A stretch of DNA of 64,000 nt from Embleya sp040629175 (GTDB lineage: Bacteria > Actinomycetota > Actinomycetes > Streptomycetales > Streptomycetaceae): positions 1-64,000 of the forward strand of contig NZ_JBEXUX010000047.1 in assembly GCF_040629175.1 (NCBI RefSeq), in the 5' to 3' direction. A model generated the notes under the pieces. That model was not told the origin of the DNA. It was given only the letters and a program-made list of their open reading frames with translations, and ran no database searches. The position numbers and the translations under genes were made by a program. This document shows, one piece after another, positions 1 through 8,120 of the stretch (position 1 is the stretch's first letter; each line of letters begins with the position of its first letter).

Positions 1-65
1 TGCTGATCGCCCCGATCGAGATCGGCGACGGCGCTTACACCGCCGCCGGATCGGCGATCACATAA
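1..65 (+). pseudogene. C-terminal tail of a GlmU-like left-handed beta-helix acetyltransferase, cut short
   Basis: Reading from base 3, twenty codons give residues typical of the last coils of GlmU (IEIGDGAYTAAGSAIT), followed by TAA at 63-65. GlmU makes UDP-GlcNAc in the cytoplasm for wall synthesis. In actinomycete GlmU the SAIT motif is normally followed by E-D-V and about 30-50 more residues. Here the next codon is TAA where GAA would be expected, GAC follows, and the GlmU likeness then stops. Only the end is visible, so whether the whole gene is a remnant cannot be judged. The identity rests on recognition of a short motif. Confidence 0.5.
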
Positions 66-2873
66 GACGAACAACGCGGCCAGCGCCGCGGCCGCCGCCG
101 GGTGGCGTTCGACCAGCGCGGCCCCCGGCGCGCCGACCTCCGCCGACGCCCACGGCTCGGTGCAACCGAGCAGCGCCGCCACCGCATCGCACGCGACCGG
201 ATGGGCCGCGAGCAGGGCGAGGCCGGGACCCCCGGCGCCCGAACGGCCGCCGGCCGGGCGGACCGCCGGCCCGGCGGGCGCCCGCCACGGCGGCACCCAC
301 GCGTCCAACGCCGCGAGCCGGCCCGGGAAGATCCGCCCGGCCTCGCGGATCAGCAGCGGGGCGAGTTCGGCGCCGCCGGAGCGCAACGTGCCGATCAGGG
401 TCGGCAACCACGGCAGCAACACCGGGTCCGGCAGCCGGGCGAACGCGTTGGACACCGCCTCCACCACGAAGTCGGTCAACCCCGGCACCGGCTCCAGCGC
501 GTGCACGAATCCGCTCAGGTATTGCGGATAGGCGGGCAACACCAGCGGATTGCCCAACAATTCGTCGCAGCGCCGGCGCAGTTCCGCCCGGGACAGCCCG
601 CCGAGCTGTACTCGGGCCGCCCACGACAGGGCGACCTTCGCGGGCTCCTCGGGATGCGACTGCGCGATCGCCAACTCCAGTTGGGTCCTGTCACACCCCA
701 GGGACAGGGCCAGGCTCTCCATCCCGAACAGGAAGCCCAGCATGGCCGCGACCTCACGCACACCGGCGTCCTCGTCGGTGAACGCGGTCGGCAGCAGCGT
801 GCAGTAGTGCGCGTATCCGGTCTTGACGAACGACTCGATCCAGGTCGGCAGCACCGGCTCGCTGGTTCGGTAGTAGGCCAGCAACCGCCGTACCCTGCGC
901 AACACTTCCGGCGCACCGTCGACGCTGCGCTCGGTCGCCAGCACGTCCAGTGCCCGACCGCCCAGTTCCTCGGCGAGTCGGCCGCCGCGCAGGTACAGCG
1001 TCGCGTCCTCGACGGCCGCCAGCACACTCGCCGCAGTCGCGTGCGGGCCGTAGGCGGCGCGGCGCAGTCGTTGTTCCAGCACCTGTTCGATACTGACGCC
1101 CTCGTAACCGAGTTCGATCAGCGCGCGCTGTTGGGTACCCAGCGCCAGGTCCCACGATTCCTGGATCGCCGGTTCGCCCAGCCGCCGCTCGCCCATGATC
1201 GGCCGGGCCGTGCCCGGCGGCATCAGATAGCGCAACATCCACAACACGTCGGAACAGCGCGCCAACTCCGGCCGGGCCGCGATATCCAGCAACGCCCTTC
1301 GCACGCCCCGCTGTTCCAGGTTCAGCCCGAGCGGGGCGAGCCGGTCGTGCACGTCCCGCGCCAGCGGCGGCAGGGCGTCGTAGCCCACCTTGCCGATCCG
1401 GTCGCCGCCCATCATGATCTCGACCAGGCGGCGCACGTCGCGCCGACCCGGCACGACGTCCTTCTCGATGCAGGTGACCGCCGCGTCCTGGAAGTCGTAC
1501 GGCGTGGGCTTGGCCCGGTCGCGCATTTCGGCGAGCAGGATCGACGTCTCGAACACCGCGATGGCGTCCGCGGTGGAGGCGAGATAGCCGTTGCGGCGCG
1601 CGGCCCGTACGACCTCCACGGACCAGCCGAGCAGTTCGTCCTCGTCCAGTCGATCCAGCACCGGCGGCCGACCCAGGAAACCGGACAAGCGGTCGCCGGC
1701 CGGGGCGTCCGGCACGGCCGGCGCCGACGGTGCGGCCTTCGCGCTCTTCTTCGGCTTCGCGGCCTTCTTGGCGCCCGCCTGACCGACGAGCCGGAACGGT
1801 TGTGCGCCGGTACGTCGGAGGTTCTTCGCCCACACCGTCGCGGCGATCGACACCGACCCGGCCGCGAGGCCGAACTGCGCCTCGATCGCGGCGTGGCTGG
1901 AGGGGATCAGCCCGTATTGCCACGTGGTCGCGGTACGCGGGCCGATCTCGTAGGTGTCGGTGCCCTCGATGCCGAACTCGGCGACCCGGGCCGCCGCGTG
2001 GAAGGCGCCGCAGACGTAGAGGCAGTCCGCGGGATCGGTGCCGGTGGCGGCGAGGTGCTCGCGCATCCGGGTCCACATGTAGCGCTCGCGGTCCTCGTCC
2101 ACCCGCACGCGCCGCGAGTCGCCGGGGGCCAGCCGCCGGAACAGGCTGCCGATCAAAACCATGACCTGTCGGTAGGTGTCGTGGTCACAGTCGCCGAGTG
2201 GCAGTTCGACGTATTGGTGCCACCATTCCGACCAGTGCCGCACCCGTCCGTGCCGCAGCAGGTGCTCCTCCAGTTCGGCGAAGCGCGGACGCAGATCGCC
2301 GATCTCCAGGCCGATCGCGTCGCCGTGCAGCGCGCTTTCCTCCTCGGCCGGCGGCGCGTCCGGATCGGCCTGCTCGCCGCCGTCGCGGTCGCGTGGTTCC
2401 CACTGGTAGACGTGGTCCGAGGAACGGTCGACCAGGACCAGTTCGACCCCGGGGGTGTCCAACGCATAGGCGATCGCCTGGTATTCGGCGGACGCCTCGG
2501 TGATCGGCGCGACCACCGACAGCGGCGCCCACTCGATCGGGAAACCGTCGATCTCGGAGGCGAACGCCTGGACGGCCACCGGGAGCGTGCAGTTGCGCAG
2601 CTCGGACAGCAGCGGCGCCATGTCCTCGCAGAGTTCGAGATAGACCACCTTCGGCTGCTTGGCGCGCAGCCGTCGGGCCATCGCGATCGCCGAGGCGGGC
2701 GAGTGGTGGCAGACCGGGAAGATCTCCAGGGGTTCGCGGGCCGCCCGGTCGACGTCGTCGACGATGCCGAGCAGGATGTCCGCCAATGCGTCCGGCCCGT
2801 CGGCGAACGTCGCCGCCGCATCCCGGAGTTGACCGCGCAGCGCGTCGAACGCGCCCTCGTCCGGGGCGGTCAC
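3..2873 (-). CDS. DUF5682 family protein, last gene of MoxR/vWA operon (3' end unclear)
   Basis: GTG start at 2873 overlaps the stop of the MoxR ATPase gene in a GTGA, so the two are translationally coupled. The frame is open to the left window edge (about 957 codons). The last ~20 codons are simply the antisense of the glmU-like tail, so the native 3' end may be lost. Known: DUF5682 proteins occur beside MoxR and vWA genes; function unknown. Visible motifs are a His-rich CHHSPAS near residues 55-61, VYLELCEDM at 77-85, and CGAFHA around 288-293. The spaced H, E and H motifs recall the TIKI/EreA/ChaN-like hydrolase fold, which is my inference. An Ala/Lys-rich linker near residues 365-390 separates this part from a long helical C-terminal half. 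Confidence 0.75.
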   Translation of the reverse strand, partial: MTAPDEGAFDALRGQLRDAAATFADGPDALADILLGIVDDVDRAAREPLEIFPVCHHSPASAIAMARRLRAKQPKVVYLELCEDMAPLLSELRNCTLPVAVQAFASEIDGFPIEWAPLSVVAPITEASAEYQAIAYALDTPGVELVLVDRSSDHVYQWEPRDRDGGEQADPDAPPAEEESALHGDAIGLEIGDLRPRFAELEEHLLRHGRVRHWSEWWHQYVELPLGDCDHDTYRQVMVLIGSLFRRLAPGDSRRVRVDEDRERYMWTRMREHLAATGTDPADCLYVCGAFHAAARVAEFGIEGTDTYEIGPRTATTWQYGLIPSSHAAIEAQFGLAAGSVSIAATVWAKNLRRTGAQPFRLVGQAGAKKAAKPKKSAKAAPSAPAVPDAPAGDRLSGFLGRPPVLDRLDEDELLGWSVEVVRAARRNGYLASTADAIAVFETSILLAEMRDRAKPTPYDFQDAAVTCIEKDVVPGRRDVRRLVEIMMGGDRIGKVGYDALPPLARDVHDRLAPLGLNLEQRGVRRALLDIAARPELARCSDVLWMLRYLMPPGTARPIMGERRLGEPAIQESWDLALGTQQRALIELGYEGVSIEQVLEQRLRRAAYGPHATAASVLAAVEDATLYLRGGRLAEELGGRALDVLATERSVDGAPEVLRRVRRLLAYYRTSEPVLPTWIESFVKTGYAHYCTLLPTAFTDEDAGVREVAAMLGFLFGMESLALSLGCDRTQLELAIAQSHPEEPAKVALSWAARVQLGGLSRAELRRRCDELLGNPLVLPAYPQYLSGFVHALEPVPGLTDFVVEAVSNAFARLPDPVLLPWLPTLIGTLRSGGAELAPLLIREAGRIFPGRLAALDAWVPPWRAPAGPAVRPAGGRSGAGGPGLALLAAHPVACDAVAALLGCTEPWASAEVGAPGAALVERHPAAAAALAALFVLCDRRSGGGVSAVADLDRGDQ

Positions 2874-3982
2874 GACAGGGCGGCGATCGCCGTGCGACCA
2901 CCCTCCAGGAACTCCGGCCAGTGCCCGCCCTCCTCCTTGCCGCGCGGCTCGATCACGCCGTGCAGGTACTTGTTGATGATGGCCAGATCCTCCGGTTCGC
3001 GTCGGGCCAGCGAGCCGACCAGGGAGGCGGCGAGGGTGTGTGCGGTCAACGCGCGGTCACCGAAGAAGTTGCCGTGCAGGATGGCGTCCTCCAGCACGCC
3101 GATCTGTTCGGCGGTGGACAACGACGACTCCAACCGCTCGTCGTCGCTGCCGGCCGCCGCCGAGGCGGCGCGCAGGTCGGCGAAGCTCTGCAACAGCACG
3201 TCCAGCAGTGTCGGCGGCACCTCCAGCTCGATCCGGTGCCGGCGCAGCAGTTCCTCGGTGCGGAAGCGGACGATCTCCGCCTCGCTCTTCTTGTTGGTCA
3301 CCACCGGGATGCGGACGAAGTTGAAGCGGCGCTTGAGGGCGGAGGACAGGTCGTTGACGCCTCGGTCGCGGCTGTTGGCGGTGGCGATCACGGAGAAGCC
3401 CGGCTTGGCGAACACGATGGCGTCGTCGTCCAGTTCCGGCACCGAGACGTACTTCTCGGACAGGATGGAGATCAGCGCGTCCTGCACGTCGCTGGTGGAG
3501 CGGGTGAGTTCCTCGAACCGGCCGATCGCGCCGGACTCCATCGCGGTCATGATCGGCGAGGGGATCATCGACTCCCGCGACTGGCCCTTGGCGATCACCA
3601 TCGACACGTTCCACGAATACTTGATGTGGTCCTCGGTGGTGCCGGCGGTGCCCTGCACGACCAGGGTGGAGTTGCGGCAGATCGCGGCGGCCAACAGTTC
3701 GGCCAGCCAGCTCTTGCCGGTGCCCGGGTCGCCGATCAGCAGCAGGCCGCGGTCCGAGGCCAGTGTGACGATGGCGCGTTCGACGATGCTGCGGTCGCCG
3801 AACCACTTCTGGGCGATCTCCCGGTCGAGGCCGTCGGAGCGCTCGGAGCCCAGCACGAACAGGCGGATCATCTTCGGCGACAACCGCCAGGTGAAGGGCT
3901 TGGGGCCGTCGTCGACGGACTCCAGCCAGTCGAGCTCCTCGGCGTACTTGAGTTCGACGGGCGCGCGCAACAGGTCGGACAT
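2870..3982 (-). CDS. MoxR-type AAA+ ATPase
   Basis: 370 residues. Walker A (GDPGTGKS) lies at 84-91, followed by Walker B-like, sensor-1 (IATANSRD) and arginine-finger (ALKRRFNF) elements in the order usual for MoxR/RavA-like AAA+ proteins. Such proteins act as cytoplasmic chaperone-like remodelling ATPases with a partner carrying a vWA domain. Start is ATG 3982, 14 bases after the vWA stop. The 3' end overlaps the DUF5682 start by 4 bp. A short N-terminal part before the ATPase core has no recognisable domain. The match to the MoxR family is secure; the client or signal it handles is not known. Confidence 0.9.
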   Translation of the reverse strand: MSDLLRAPVELKYAEELDWLESVDDGPKPFTWRLSPKMIRLFVLGSERSDGLDREIAQKWFGDRSIVERAIVTLASDRGLLLIGDPGTGKSWLAELLAAAICRNSTLVVQGTAGTTEDHIKYSWNVSMVIAKGQSRESMIPSPIMTAMESGAIGRFEELTRSTSDVQDALISILSEKYVSVPELDDDAIVFAKPGFSVIATANSRDRGVNDLSSALKRRFNFVRIPVVTNKKSEAEIVRFRTEELLRRHRIELEVPPTLLDVLLQSFADLRAASAAAGSDDERLESSLSTAEQIGVLEDAILHGNFFGDRALTAHTLAASLVGSLARREPEDLAIINKYLHGVIEPRGKEEGGHWPEFLEGGRTAIAALS

Positions 3983-3996
3983 GTGAGGGAGCCTTT

Positions 3997-5478
3997 CTAG
4001 GCGAGGAACGTCTTGAGTTCGTGCACGAGCTTGCGGATGTGCCCGGAGATCACCGGTGTGCCCAGGTCCTTGAAGCGTTCGCGGAACCAGGGGTTGACAC
4101 TGCCGCGACCGGAACTGGTCACCGAGCCGACCGGGATGAACTTGGCTCCCGAGCGGTGCACGGCCGCCATGTCGGCGAACAGCCGTTCGGTGTGCCATTC
4201 GTAGAAGTCGGAGATCCACACCACGACGGTGTTGCGCGGTTCGGCGATCTTGGGTCGGGCCAGGGCCATCGCGACCGTGCCGTCGGTGCCGCCGCCGAGT
4301 TGGGTGCGCAGCAGGGTCTCGAACGGGTCGTGCACCCACGGGGTGAGGTCGATGGCCTGGGTGTCGTAGGCGATCAGGTGTACGTCCACCTTCGGCAGTC
4401 CGGCGAAGATCGACGCCAGGATGGTGCAGTTGACCATCGAGTCGACCATCGAGCCGGACTGGTCCACGACCACGATCAGCCGCGAGGGAGTGGTCTTGCG
4501 GACGGTGTGCCGGTAGAAGAGGCGGTCGACGTACAACCGCTCCTCCTCGGGATCCCAGTTGGTGAGGTTCTTCCAGATCGTGCGGTCGATGTCGAGGTTG
4601 CGGAACACCCGCTTGGGCGGGATCGACCGATCCAGCGTGCCGACACTGGCCTTGGCCAGTTGGGTGCGCAGCACCTCGGCGACCTCGTCGACGAAGCGGC
4701 GGATCAGATCCTTGGCATTGGCCAACGCGACGCCGGACAGATTGTTCTTGTCCCGCAGCAGTTCCTCGATCAGCGACATGCTCGGGGTCAGTTGCGCCGC
4801 GAGCCGGGAGTCGGCGAGCACCTCGCGCAGCTTCATGCGTTTGACCAGGTCCGCCTCGATGGCGGCCAGTTCCGGGCCGATCGCCGGGATCAGCGTGCCG
4901 AGATCGGGTGTTCCGCCGCCGACGCCGGTGCCGGTCCGGCCGGCTGCTCGACCCGCGGACCCGGGCCGACCGCCGCGCAGATCGCCGGGCTCGCAGCCGA
5001 TCGCACGCTCCAGCCAGCCGGCGTCCGACTGCCAGCGGGACAACTGTTCGGCGCTGACGGTGCCCGATCCGGTGCCCAGTACATTGAGCAGCAACTTGCC
5101 CACCATCGCGGCGCGGCGCACCTCGGCGGCCCGGTCGCGGCCGTCCGGGTCCGGCTCGGGCACCATCAGGTCCTCGAACTCGGCGGCCAGTTCGGGGTGT
5201 CGCTGCACGATCGCGTCGGCGGACGCCTGTGGGTCCAGCAGCGCGGGCGGCAGGCCGAGGTCCTCGACCACGGCCAGGCTCGCCGATTCGAGGCTTGCCT
5301 GCTCCTGCGGGTCGAACAGGCGGGCCAGAAGCCGCCAGTAGAGGACCTGCCGACGATTCTCGTCGGCGACCGGCTCGGTGACCGGCTCGGCTGCGGATGC
5401 GCCAGCAAGGTCGACAGAGGCGGACGCGGCGAGGTCGAGCGCGGCTTTCGGGACGGGTACAGTGCTCGGCTCGCTCAT
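3997..5478 (-). CDS. vWA domain (CoxE-like) protein, MoxR partner
   Basis: 493 residues, ATG at 5478 overlapping the DUF5691 stop (ATGA). The C-terminal third is a von Willebrand A domain with an intact metal-binding MIDAS motif DQSGS at 339-343, then a GGGTDG loop and an ISDFYEW strand. The N-terminal part is helical, with a Gly/Arg/Ala-rich, low-complexity linker around residues 160-190. vWA proteins coded next to MoxR ATPases are thought to present substrates or metal-dependent contacts to the ATPase. No signal peptide or membrane segment is seen, so a cytoplasmic place is likely. Confidence 0.88.
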   Translation of the reverse strand: MSEPSTVPVPKAALDLAASASVDLAGASAAEPVTEPVADENRRQVLYWRLLARLFDPQEQASLESASLAVVEDLGLPPALLDPQASADAIVQRHPELAAEFEDLMVPEPDPDGRDRAAEVRRAAMVGKLLLNVLGTGSGTVSAEQLSRWQSDAGWLERAIGCEPGDLRGGRPGSAGRAAGRTGTGVGGGTPDLGTLIPAIGPELAAIEADLVKRMKLREVLADSRLAAQLTPSMSLIEELLRDKNNLSGVALANAKDLIRRFVDEVAEVLRTQLAKASVGTLDRSIPPKRVFRNLDIDRTIWKNLTNWDPEEERLYVDRLFYRHTVRKTTPSRLIVVVDQSGSMVDSMVNCTILASIFAGLPKVDVHLIAYDTQAIDLTPWVHDPFETLLRTQLGGGTDGTVAMALARPKIAEPRNTVVVWISDFYEWHTERLFADMAAVHRSGAKFIPVGSVTSSGRGSVNPWFRERFKDLGTPVISGHIRKLVHELKTFLA

Positions 5479-6863
5479 GTGCGCAACAACTTCCCGGCGC
5501 GTTCGCGCAACACCCGCACTGCTTCGCCGGCGGCCTGTTCGGCCTTGACGCCCACCTTGTCCGCGGTGCCGCCGGCCCAGGCGCCGGCGTGGATCGTGAC
5601 GGTCTTCTTCTTGACCGCGGTCTCGACGGCGAGCGGCTGGATCCGGAAGTCGCCGGCGTCCCACCGCACCAAGCCGATGCACGCGCTTGAGGTCGCGACG
5701 GCGTCGGGAGTGAGCGGTCCGGCCGAGGGGATGCGGTCCGCGTCGACGGCGATCCGGTGGCCCGCGAGCGTGAACGCGAGCCCGCCGTCCGCCCGGTCCA
5801 CCCCGTAGTCCTCCAGGAACACCGGTATCGCGATGCCCGCCGGATGCCGGTCCAGGGGTGCGATCGCCCCGGCGCCGGCGCCGGGCAGCGCGACCCGGGC
5901 GGTGGCGAAAGCGTCGGCGGGCTTGCCGACCCGCGCGTGTGCGTCGCTCCAGATCAGGTCGCCCTCGGCGGTGATCGGCATGTCCGTCAGATCCATCGAG
6001 CGCCCGTCGCCGGCCGCGGCCGACAACGACAGATGCGGGCGCAGCAGTTGCCACCCGCCCACGCCGACCACGGTGTCCGGTTTGGGCGCCGAGACGCTCG
6101 CCCGGACCAGGCGGGCCGGGCCGCCGCCGGCGGGCTCGAACACCGCGTGCACCTGGGCCTGTACGGCGGTGGGGTGCTCGTGCAGGTCGATGCCGAGCGG
6201 CAACAGCCGGCCGGTCACGGTGTCGGTGCCGGGCGGTGCGACGGCGCCGGGATGGGTCAGCAACATCGCCCGCGACCACAGGTCGGCCCAGCGGCGCACC
6301 GGGATGCGCTCCAGGGCCGCGCCGGGGCAGGACGCCGCGAGTTCGGCGGCGAAGCCGTCCAACAGCGTGGCCGAGCGGCGCAGCGTCGGGTCCGGGAGCA
6401 TCGCGAAGACGACCTGCCCCGCTCCGGAGACCAGGTCGTGGTCGATGCCCTGCCAGCCGGCGCGGGCCAGGTCGGCGAGCCAGGCGCGGGCCGCGGCGAG
6501 CAGGTTCACCGCCGCGAACGTGCCGGACTCGACGGCCGGTTGCTCGGCGCGGGCTCGGCCGGTGGCCTCGTCGATCCGGGCCACCAGCGCGTCGTGGATC
6601 GCGCCGAGCAGCGCGGTGCGGGCGGCGGCCAGGACGAGCAGGTGCTCCTCGCTCGCGGCGCCGACCGACACCTTCTCGACCGCTTCGGCAACCGCGCCGG
6701 CCAGCGGGGTACCCCCGACGGCGGCGGCCAGTTCGGCCAACGCGGCGGCCTGCGCGGGCTGCGGTCGAAGCAGGCCGCCGATCAGGGTCCGGTCGAACGC
6801 CTCGACGACCGCGAGGGCCTCGTCGAGTCCGGCGATGGGTTCGGCGAGCAGGTCGGCGCGCAT
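5475..6863 (-). CDS. DUF5691 family protein
   Basis: 462 residues. ATG at 6863 overlaps the SWIM-gene stop, and the stop overlaps the vWA start, so translation is coupled on both sides. The sequence is Ala- and Leu-rich with two similar-looking halves, predicted mostly helical in the first half and beta-rich in the second. No catalytic motif, signal peptide or membrane segment is evident. The DUF5691 call comes from its look and its constant partnership with SWIM, MoxR, vWA and DUF5682 genes in streptomycetes. It may act as a scaffold or adaptor, but that is a guess from context. Confidence 0.7.
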   Translation of the reverse strand: MRADLLAEPIAGLDEALAVVEAFDRTLIGGLLRPQPAQAAALAELAAAVGGTPLAGAVAEAVEKVSVGAASEEHLLVLAAARTALLGAIHDALVARIDEATGRARAEQPAVESGTFAAVNLLAAARAWLADLARAGWQGIDHDLVSGAGQVVFAMLPDPTLRRSATLLDGFAAELAASCPGAALERIPVRRWADLWSRAMLLTHPGAVAPPGTDTVTGRLLPLGIDLHEHPTAVQAQVHAVFEPAGGGPARLVRASVSAPKPDTVVGVGGWQLLRPHLSLSAAAGDGRSMDLTDMPITAEGDLIWSDAHARVGKPADAFATARVALPGAGAGAIAPLDRHPAGIAIPVFLEDYGVDRADGGLAFTLAGHRIAVDADRIPSAGPLTPDAVATSSACIGLVRWDAGDFRIQPLAVETAVKKKTVTIHAGAWAGGTADKVGVKAEQAAGEAVRVLRERAGKLLRT

Positions 6864-7369
6864 CAGGCCACCGCCCGGGTCGGCGGGAACCACTGCATCT
6901 CCGGCAACGGCGCGGTGGTCGCGGCGAGTTCGAGATAGCCGAGGTGGCGCAGGAAGCGGCTGAAGACGGGAGCCGCGGCCGAACGATCGGCCTGCGCCGG
7001 GCGGGTGGCGGTCATCGCCTCGGTGATGGCCCGCGCGTCGGCCGCCGCGTCGACCCGCAGATAGCGCGCGACCCGGTCGGCGCCGTATTGGAGCACCGCC
7101 TCGGTGATCATCGCGCCGATGTGCTTGCAGAACGAGCCGTGCGCGCCGCCGCAGGGCCGGTTGTTGTTGGTGCTGCACGCGAAGGCGTAGCTGCGCGTCG
7201 CGATCGACGAGACGTAGACCCGCCCGATGTCCGAGCCGCTCGACACCACGCCCTGGAGGCGTCCGTCGGCCAGTTCGACGAACGGGACCTTGGCGAGCTT
7301 GCGCGGCCGGGCGGGTGGGATCACCCGCGCCGCGCTCGATGCCTCCCACACTTCCCCATCCGGGAACAC
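6863..7369 (-). CDS. SWIM zinc-finger protein
   Basis: 168 residues from a GTG start at 7369, chosen because AAAGGAG lies five bases upstream in the mRNA. A SWIM-type zinc site is visible around residues 50-70: ACST, RPCGG and FCKHIG supply the C-x-C...C-x-H set, with wide spacing. SWIM domains bind zinc and mediate DNA or protein contacts. It is the first gene of the five-gene MoxR/vWA operon. The C-terminal half is helical without known motif. The 67-bp gap to the upstream HAD gene shows no obvious terminator, so the two operons may be partly co-transcribed. Confidence 0.8.
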   Translation of the reverse strand: MFPDGEVWEASSAARVIPPARPRKLAKVPFVELADGRLQGVVSSGSDIGRVYVSSIATRSYAFACSTNNNRPCGGAHGSFCKHIGAMITEAVLQYGADRVARYLRVDAAADARAITEAMTATRPAQADRSAAAPVFSRFLRHLGYLELAATTAPLPEMQWFPPTRAVA

Positions 7370-7436
7370 ACCATCTCCTTTACGCCCAGGGGATTCGGCC
7401 CGCCGGATCGACGGGACGCACCGAACGTACTGGTGA

Positions 7437-8120
7437 TCACCGACAGCGCAGCCACCCGTCCAGGGCGGCGATGGTGGTGTCCGTGCAGGTGTGCACGATC
7501 GTGTGCCAGCCTCGCGCCAGGGCCGCGGCGCAGTTCGCGGGCACGTCGTCGATCAGCACACATCGATCCGGTCGCACGCCGGCCGTCGCCTCGGCGTGCG
7601 CGTAGATCCGCGGGTCGGGCTTGCTCAGGCCGCACACGTGCGAGGCGATCACGGTGTCGAACAGGCCCGGGTACAGGTGCGGTGCGGCGGCGTGCAGCAG
7701 CGCCTGTCGGTGTGGTTCCCATTCGAGCACGCTGTTGGTGAGCAGGCCGATCCGCACGCCGGGTCGTTCGACCGTGCGCAGGTGGGCGAGCAACCGGGTG
7801 TCGATCAGGCGGCCGTCGTACCAGTGGTCGCCGAAGCGGGTCAGGTCGATGCGTGGGATTCGCGGGGCGAGCGCGGCGGTGACCCGGCGGCCCCACTCGG
7901 CCTGGCTGATCCGGCCGCGTTCGAGTGCCTCCAGGTCGCCGGTGCATCCGGTGCCCGGGGCGAGGTCGTCGGCGACCCGGCGGACCGCTTCGCGGAACGC
8001 GTCCGCGGGCAGGTCGGCGGCGGTGAGCACGCGGTCGAGGGCCTCGTCGAGCGGTGAGGTCAGCACGCCGCCGAAGTCGCTCCACACCACGATGTCGGCG
8101 GTGGCTCGCGCGGCCGTCAT
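7437..8120 (-). CDS. HAD-superfamily hydrolase
   Basis: 227 residues, ATG 8120 overlapping the ABC ATPase stop (ATGA). Motif I is DFGGVL near the N-terminus, motif II is LLTNS, the Lys motif lies in GLSKPDPRIY, and motif IV is VLIDDVPAN. This is a full HAD subfamily IA set. Replacement of the usual second Asp by Gly in motif I is typical of the epoxide-hydrolase-N-terminus-like and sugar-phosphatase-like branch rather than of strict phosphatases, so the substrate is uncertain. As the last gene of a solute-uptake operon it probably acts in the cytoplasm on the imported compound. Confidence 0.85.
   Translation of the reverse strand: MTAARATADIVVWSDFGGVLTSPLDEALDRVLTAADLPADAFREAVRRVADDLAPGTGCTGDLEALERGRISQAEWGRRVTAALAPRIPRIDLTRFGDHWYDGRLIDTRLLAHLRTVERPGVRIGLLTNSVLEWEPHRQALLHAAAPHLYPGLFDTVIASHVCGLSKPDPRIYAHAEATAGVRPDRCVLIDDVPANCAAALARGWHTIVHTCTDTTIAALDGWLRCR

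Noticed and set aside
102..3986. Plus-strand open frame of almost 1,300 codons
   Set aside because: It is antisense to DUF5682 and MoxR coding sequence that has clear motifs; its translation is Arg/Gln/Gly-rich and switches character with the genes below it.
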